Of a stretch of 64,000 nucleotides of DNA, positions 58,581 through 64,000 are shown piece by piece (position 1 is the first letter of the stretch; each line of letters starts with the position of its first letter). Under the pieces are notes generated by a model that searched no databases, had not been told where the DNA came from, and saw only the letters and a list, made by a program, of their open reading frames with translations. The DNA comes from JBEIFW01 sp046081125. Its GTDB lineage: Bacteria > Actinomycetota > Acidimicrobiia > Acidimicrobiales > Ilumatobacteraceae. The stretch covers positions 45,378 through 109,377 of the forward strand of contig JBJTVH010000094.1 in the NCBI GenBank assembly GCA_046081125.1. The letters are read 5' to 3'. A program made the position numbers and the translations under genes.

Positions 58581-59925
58581 GCCGCGCCTCGGCGATACGG
58601 CGGTCGATGTTGTCGTGGAAGAACCGGATGCGGCGCTCCTGCCAGGGCAGGTACTCGCCCCGGTAGCCGCGCGAACGCAGGCCGGCCTGCTGGGTGGACC
58701 AGATGGCGACGTCCTGGTCGATGCCGGGCCCGCAGGACACCTCGCCGACCTTGCCGGTCTGGTGTTCGCACTGGTGGTCGATGGACACCCACTCGCGCAT
58801 CGAGTTCGAGAAGTACTCGGTGGAGCCTTCGGGGAACAGCGTGAGGTACCACATGTCGAACAGGCAGCGCTCGGGATCGGTCGGGTGGGGCCGACCCATC
58901 AGGAAGATGCAGCCGTCGGGCTTCATCGAGAACGAGACGTTCGGGAACACGGTGTAGTGGTAGTGGTCCGTCAACTGCTCGTCGGAGTACTGCGAGAAGT
59001 CGTACCCCTTGGACGCGCCGAGCTCACGCTTGCGGCGCTGCAGTGCGAGGCGAAGACCGGGCAGGTCGTCGCGATACGGCTCGGGGTCGAGGTCCCAGTA
59101 CTGCAGCTCCATAGCCAGGCCCTGGAACGTGCGGTCGGGCTTGCCGGTGTACTGCGGGCCGGGGCCCCCGCCGGGCATCAGCATCCGGCAGTGGCCCGTG
59201 TCGTAGAGGTCGAACTGGCAGCCGGTGTGGTGCTCGTTCATGACCGGGAGGGTCTGCGGGTGGACGAACGGGAGGTGGTAGCTCTCGTTGAAGTTGTCCT
59301 GGATGCACTTCCAGTTGAAGTCACCCTCGAGCGTCACCCAGTGGGTGCGCTTCATGCGCTCCATCCGGTAGCCGTCGAGCTGCTCGGCGATGGGGCTCAG
59401 GTACTCGGCGAGCGACACGCAACCCGGGTCCATGTTGATCCAGACGAATCCGCCCCAGGTGTCGCACGGGACCTCCACGAGGTTGCGCACGCCACAGGGG
59501 CTGCCCTGTGGGAAATCGTCCTCGTCGTAGACCCAGCGCAGGATGCCGCCGTCGTCGAACCGCCAGCCGTGATAGGCGCAGGCGAACTGCCCGCCGGCGA
59601 GCCGGCCGAGTTCGGCGTGCACGAGCCGGTTCCCACGGTGCTGGCAGACGTTGTAGAAGGCGCGAATCCGGGTGTCGGTACCGCGCACGACGAGGATCGA
59701 CTCGCGCCCGATCTCGTACGTGAAGTAGTCGCCGGGCGAGGGGATCTGGTTCACGAGCCCGGCGATCAGCCAGACCTTGGTCCAAATGCCGTCCCACTCG
59801 GCCCGCATGTATTCGTGGCTGTGGTAGCGCTCACCGGTGATCGGCGTACCGCCCAGTGCCGGCTCGGGCGCTTTGTCCCTGGTGATCCCTCGCTGGTCAC
59901 GCGGCTCGCTCGCGACGTCGGTCAT
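58570..59925 (-). CDS. Rieske-type ring-hydroxylating oxygenase, alpha subunit
   Basis: The 451-residue protein has an N-terminal Rieske centre (CQHRGNRL and CAYHGWRFDD, about residues 97-121) and a catalytic domain with a mononuclear iron site in NWKCIQDNFNESYHLPFVH: the bridging Asp and two His ligands are present. It hydroxylates an aromatic or steroid ring or demethylates a hydrophobic compound. AAAGGAG five nt before ATG 59925 sets the start; the GTG two codons up is too near. The ferredoxin gene overlaps it by 11 bp, so the two are translated together. Confidence 0.93.
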   Translation of the reverse strand: MTDVASEPRDQRGITRDKAPEPALGGTPITGERYHSHEYMRAEWDGIWTKVWLIAGLVNQIPSPGDYFTYEIGRESILVVRGTDTRIRAFYNVCQHRGNRLVHAELGRLAGGQFACAYHGWRFDDGGILRWVYDEDDFPQGSPCGVRNLVEVPCDTWGGFVWINMDPGCVSLAEYLSPIAEQLDGYRMERMKRTHWVTLEGDFNWKCIQDNFNESYHLPFVHPQTLPVMNEHHTGCQFDLYDTGHCRMLMPGGGPGPQYTGKPDRTFQGLAMELQYWDLDPEPYRDDLPGLRLALQRRKRELGASKGYDFSQYSDEQLTDHYHYTVFPNVSFSMKPDGCIFLMGRPHPTDPERCLFDMWYLTLFPEGSTEYFSNSMREWVSIDHQCEHQTGKVGEVSCGPGIDQDVAIWSTQQAGLRSRGYRGEYLPWQERRIRFFHDNIDRRIAEARRER

Positions 59926-59992
59926 CACGGCTCCTTTCGACGAGCCGATCGTAACAGCTGTTATGCGCCCGTCCGGGCGCTCCCCGATCGCA

Positions 59993-60322
59993 TCACTCCC
60001 GGTACAGCACCACGTCGCCGACGACGAGCGACACGCCCGTCACCCCGCCGGTGACCAGGAGGGAGCGGTACCGGACCTCGGCCGGCACCGGCCCGTCCGG
60101 CCCGTCGAAGTGGATCGCAACCGAGCCGTTCGGGCGGGCGTTGCGCTCGACCCGGCCGCGAACCTGCCCGTCGAGGACCACCACACCGTGCATCATCTGG
60201 CCGACCGCGATCTCGAGCAGGTGGAGCCGGCCCGTGGGGGACCGCACCTGGAAGGCACGGTAGGAGTCCGTGGCGAGTTGCAGGACGGCGTCCCACGGTG
60301 AGGGTGCAGCCGGGGGTGCCAT
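59993..60322 (-). CDS. Hypothetical protein (109 aa)
   Basis: I do not recognise this 109-residue protein. The sequence is beta-strand-like (VRSPTGRLHLLEIAV, VVLDGQVRGRVERNARPNGSVAIHF, SLLVTGGVTGVSLVVGDVVLYRE), with no cysteine, signal peptide or membrane helix. It may be a small beta-barrel. It starts 20 bp downstream of the gene at 60343-60603 and probably shares its transcript. Start ATG 60322. Confidence 0.6.
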   Translation of the reverse strand: MAPPAAPSPWDAVLQLATDSYRAFQVRSPTGRLHLLEIAVGQMMHGVVVLDGQVRGRVERNARPNGSVAIHFDGPDGPVPAEVRYRSLLVTGGVTGVSLVVGDVVLYRE

Positions 60323-60342
60323 GCCGGGTCCGCCGGCTCGGG

Positions 60343-60603
60343 TCAGCGGGCCCGTTTGGCGAGCCGCTTGGCGGTTCGTCCGGTGGGCTCGAGATGGCGA
60401 CCGTCGAGGTCGGCGAGTTCCACCCCGTTCCCGAACAGCACGCGGTAGCGCAGCCAGTTGAACCCGTTCGCCAGCAGCACCTGCCCGGCGGTGCCGGCGG
60501 GAACCCCGTCGAGGTCGACCCGGGCGAGCACCCGATCGCCCTTGCGGAGCTCGAGCTGGTCCTGGTGCGGGCGGGCGAGCGCGTGTGCGGTCCAGCTCGG
60601 CAT
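60343..60603 (-). CDS. Hypothetical protein (86 aa)
   Basis: The 86-residue protein is unrecognised. It begins MPSWTAHALARPHQDQLELRKGDRVLA and has KGDRVLARVDLDGVPAGTAGQVLLANGFNWLRYRVLF, which resembles a small SH3-like barrel, then a basic tail (GRTAKRLAKRAR). GAAGGT before ATG 60603 supports this start. A longer in-frame opening would cover the region between it and tig but has poor coding character. It diverges from tig with a 113-bp gap. Confidence 0.65.
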   Translation of the reverse strand: MPSWTAHALARPHQDQLELRKGDRVLARVDLDGVPAGTAGQVLLANGFNWLRYRVLFGNGVELADLDGRHLEPTGRTAKRLAKRAR

Positions 60604-60700
60604 ACCTTCGCATCCTGGCACACCGACCCGTCCCCACGCGTACGCCTGCACCGGCCCGCCGGCATGGGCGCTGCCTCGCCGCCGCGCGCCGTGGTGCCGG

Positions 60701-60706
60701 TACACT
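60701..60706 (+). promoter_or_regulatory. Candidate -10 element for tig
   Basis: TACACT lies 10 nt before the tig start codon, so a transcript starting 6-7 nt downstream would have a 4-nt or shorter leader. No strong -35 is visible at the right spacing. Weak support. Confidence 0.3.
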
Positions 60707-60716
60707 CCGACGCCTG

Positions 60717-62114
60717 ATGAGAAGCACGCTCGAACCGGTTGAGGGCACCGAAGGGAAGTCCCTCGTCAAGCTGTCCGTCGAGGTCGACGAGGTCGAGTTC
60801 GAGCACGAGATCGACGCGGCGTTCCGTGCGATCGCCCGGGAGGTGCGCATCCCCGGCTTCCGGCCCGGCAAGGCGCCCCGGCGGATCCTCGAAGCCCGGA
60901 TCGGCCTGGCGCCGGCGCGCGAGCAGGCCCTGCGGGACGGCATTCCGCAGTTCCTCGCCCGTGCCGTGCGCGAGCACGGGGTCGACGTGATCGCGCCCCC
61001 GGAGATCGACATCACCGACGGCCACGACGACGGCCCCGTGCGCTTCGCCGCCACGGTCGAGGTCCGGCCCGAGGTGACCGTGCCGGGTTACGGCGGCCTG
61101 CGGGTGGAGATCGAGGGCATCGAGGCCACCGACGACGAGGCCGAGGCGCCGATCACCGCAGAGCGCCGCCGCCACGGCTCGCTGGAGACGGTCGAGCGGC
61201 CGGCGGCGCTCGGGGATTTCCTCACGCTCGACGTCTCCGGGATGCGCGACGGTGAGCCGGTACCGGGGCTCAACGTCGAGGACTGGTCGTACGAACTCGG
61301 TCGCGGCTGGATCGCAGTCGACTTCGACGAGCGCCTCACCGGGGCCTCGGCCGGCGAGACGTTGGTGTTCACCACCATTCCGAGCGGCACGACCGATCCG
61401 GCCGAGCTCACCGTCGTGGTCCAGCAGGTGCAGGCGCTGTCGCTCCCCGAGCTCACCGACGACTGGGTGTCCGAGCACGTCGCGTCGTTCGACACGGTGG
61501 AGGCGTGGCGGGCTGCGGTCCGCCAGCGGGTCGAGGCGGCCAAGGTGTTCCGCGCCCGCCAGGAACTCGTCGAGCGGGCCGTCGCCGCACTTGCGGATCT
61601 CGTCGATGCCGAGCCGCCCGCCACGCTGGTCACCGGTGAAGTGCGGGCCCGCGCGCAGGACACCTTCGAGCGGATCCAGCGCCAGGGCTTGACCGTCGAG
61701 CAGTACTTCCAGTTCACCGGCCAGGATCCGGGATTGTTCACCGCCGGGCTCACCGACGAGGCGGCTCGCGCGGTCAAAGCGGACCTTGCGCTGCGGGCCG
61801 TGGCCGTGGCCGAGGGCATCGCCGCCGACGGCGACGACGTCGAGGCCGAGTACGAGCGGATCGCCCGCCAGGTCGGCCAGAAGCCGGGTCAGGTGCGCAA
61901 GGCCTACGAGCGCCAGGACGCCGTCGACGGCCTGCGAGCCGAGCTGCGCAAGCGCAAGGCCCTCGAATGGTTGATCGAGCACGTCGAGATCGTCGATGCA
62001 TCCGGCGCCGTGATCGAACGGTCACGGATCCTGCCGAGCGGTTCGGCGGCGCAACTCGCCGCCGACGACGAGCTCGACACGACTGTCCCCGTCGACGGCG
62101 GTGACGCCGAGTGA
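60717..62114 (+). CDS. tig: Trigger factor
   Basis: The 465-residue protein is the ribosome-associated chaperone. The ribosome-binding signature is GFRPGKAPRRILEARIG (near residue 46; GFRxGKxP), followed by a FKBP-type PPIase region (EDWSYELGRGWIAVDFDERLTG) and a helical C-terminal domain (RARAQDTFERIQRQGLTVEQYF). The C-terminal tail is acidic. It precedes clpP and clpX, the usual bacterial order. The ATG start lies just after a promoter-like TACACT. Confidence 0.95.
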   Translation: MRSTLEPVEGTEGKSLVKLSVEVDEVEFEHEIDAAFRAIAREVRIPGFRPGKAPRRILEARIGLAPAREQALRDGIPQFLARAVREHGVDVIAPPEIDITDGHDDGPVRFAATVEVRPEVTVPGYGGLRVEIEGIEATDDEAEAPITAERRRHGSLETVERPAALGDFLTLDVSGMRDGEPVPGLNVEDWSYELGRGWIAVDFDERLTGASAGETLVFTTIPSGTTDPAELTVVVQQVQALSLPELTDDWVSEHVASFDTVEAWRAAVRQRVEAAKVFRARQELVERAVAALADLVDAEPPATLVTGEVRARAQDTFERIQRQGLTVEQYFQFTGQDPGLFTAGLTDEAARAVKADLALRAVAVAEGIAADGDDVEAEYERIARQVGQKPGQVRKAYERQDAVDGLRAELRKRKALEWLIEHVEIVDASGAVIERSRILPSGSAAQLAADDELDTTVPVDGGDAE

Positions 62115-62146
62115 CGCCCCGACCCCTCACCCCCGGAGGTTCCGGC

Positions 62147-62794
<648 letters not shown>

Positions 62795-62812
62795 GCCAGG
62801 GGGCGTCCGGCG

Positions 62813-64000
<1,188 letters not shown>

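Overview
The window is 64 kb of very GC-rich, gene-dense chromosome with 65 protein-coding genes on both strands, one tRNA gene, no insertion sequence, no prophage and no CRISPR array. The gene content points to an actinobacterium, most likely of the class Acidimicrobiia (Ilumatobacter-like). Pointers are an F420-type luciferase-like oxidoreductase, a mycothiol-isomerase-like DinB protein, a glutaredoxin/mycoredoxin-like protein, thiolase-DUF35 and Rieske enzymes of the kind used on steroids and other hydrophobic compounds, and the alaS-ruvX-mltG-aroE order typical of actinobacteria. The taxon is an inference from gene content only.

Region by region. 1-9.0 kb is a sulfur/siroheme block: precorrin-2 dehydrogenase, uroporphyrinogen-III methyltransferase, a flavoprotein, a siroheme Fe-S nitrite/sulfite reductase with its DUF4202 partner, then a CstB-like persulfide dioxygenase-rhodanese fusion and a TauE exporter behind two perfect CsoR/CstR-type operators. 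9.0-20.1 kb holds a heterodimeric ABC exporter, tRNA-Gly(TCC), a nucleotidyltransferase, an unusual soluble chemoreceptor-like protein and several catabolic genes. 20.2-29.8 kb runs from Hsp20 to rarA and then the housekeeping run alaS-ruvX-mltG-aroE. 29.7-34.1 kb (minus strand) is an acetoin/2-oxoacid dehydrogenase operon (acoA-acoB-acoX-acoC). 34.2-36.7 kb (minus strand) is DUF35-thiolase followed by two AhpD-like genes. 36.8-44.1 kb has an L,D-transpeptidase, a P450, a 1372-residue CheB-CheR-PAS-GGDEF-EAL protein and a tandem carboxymuconolactone decarboxylase-like gene. 44.2-47.4 kb is aroC-aroK-aroB-aroQ. 47.4-60.6 kb mixes enoyl-CoA hydratases, esterase, ThuA, panB-panC, a DmpA-type peptidase, a diguanylate cyclase and a Rieske oxygenase with its ferredoxin. 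The window ends in tig-clpP-clpX, with clpX cut by the edge.

The most noteworthy object is at 34196-34702. An AhpD-like gene carries an in-frame TGA exactly where the second cysteine of the family's CxxC redox motif should be (E-x11-C-x2-TGA). A 6-7 bp stem with a GGTC loop follows 17 nt after the TGA, nearly the geometry of the bacterial SECIS in E. coli fdhF. I read it as a selenoprotein that conventional gene calling would split in two or truncate.

Other points of interest are the paired ATACCC-N4-GGGTAT operators, a CheB domain whose catalytic histidine is arginine within a c-di-GMP protein, a receptor with its signalling tip N-terminal to its Cache domain and no membrane segment, an XRE-cupin regulator with a P-loop-less KaiC-like N-terminal domain, and a 22-bp intergenic hairpin. 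Many genes overlap by ATGA or GTGA, suggesting extensive translational coupling. All functions are read from sequence motifs by eye; no database search was run.
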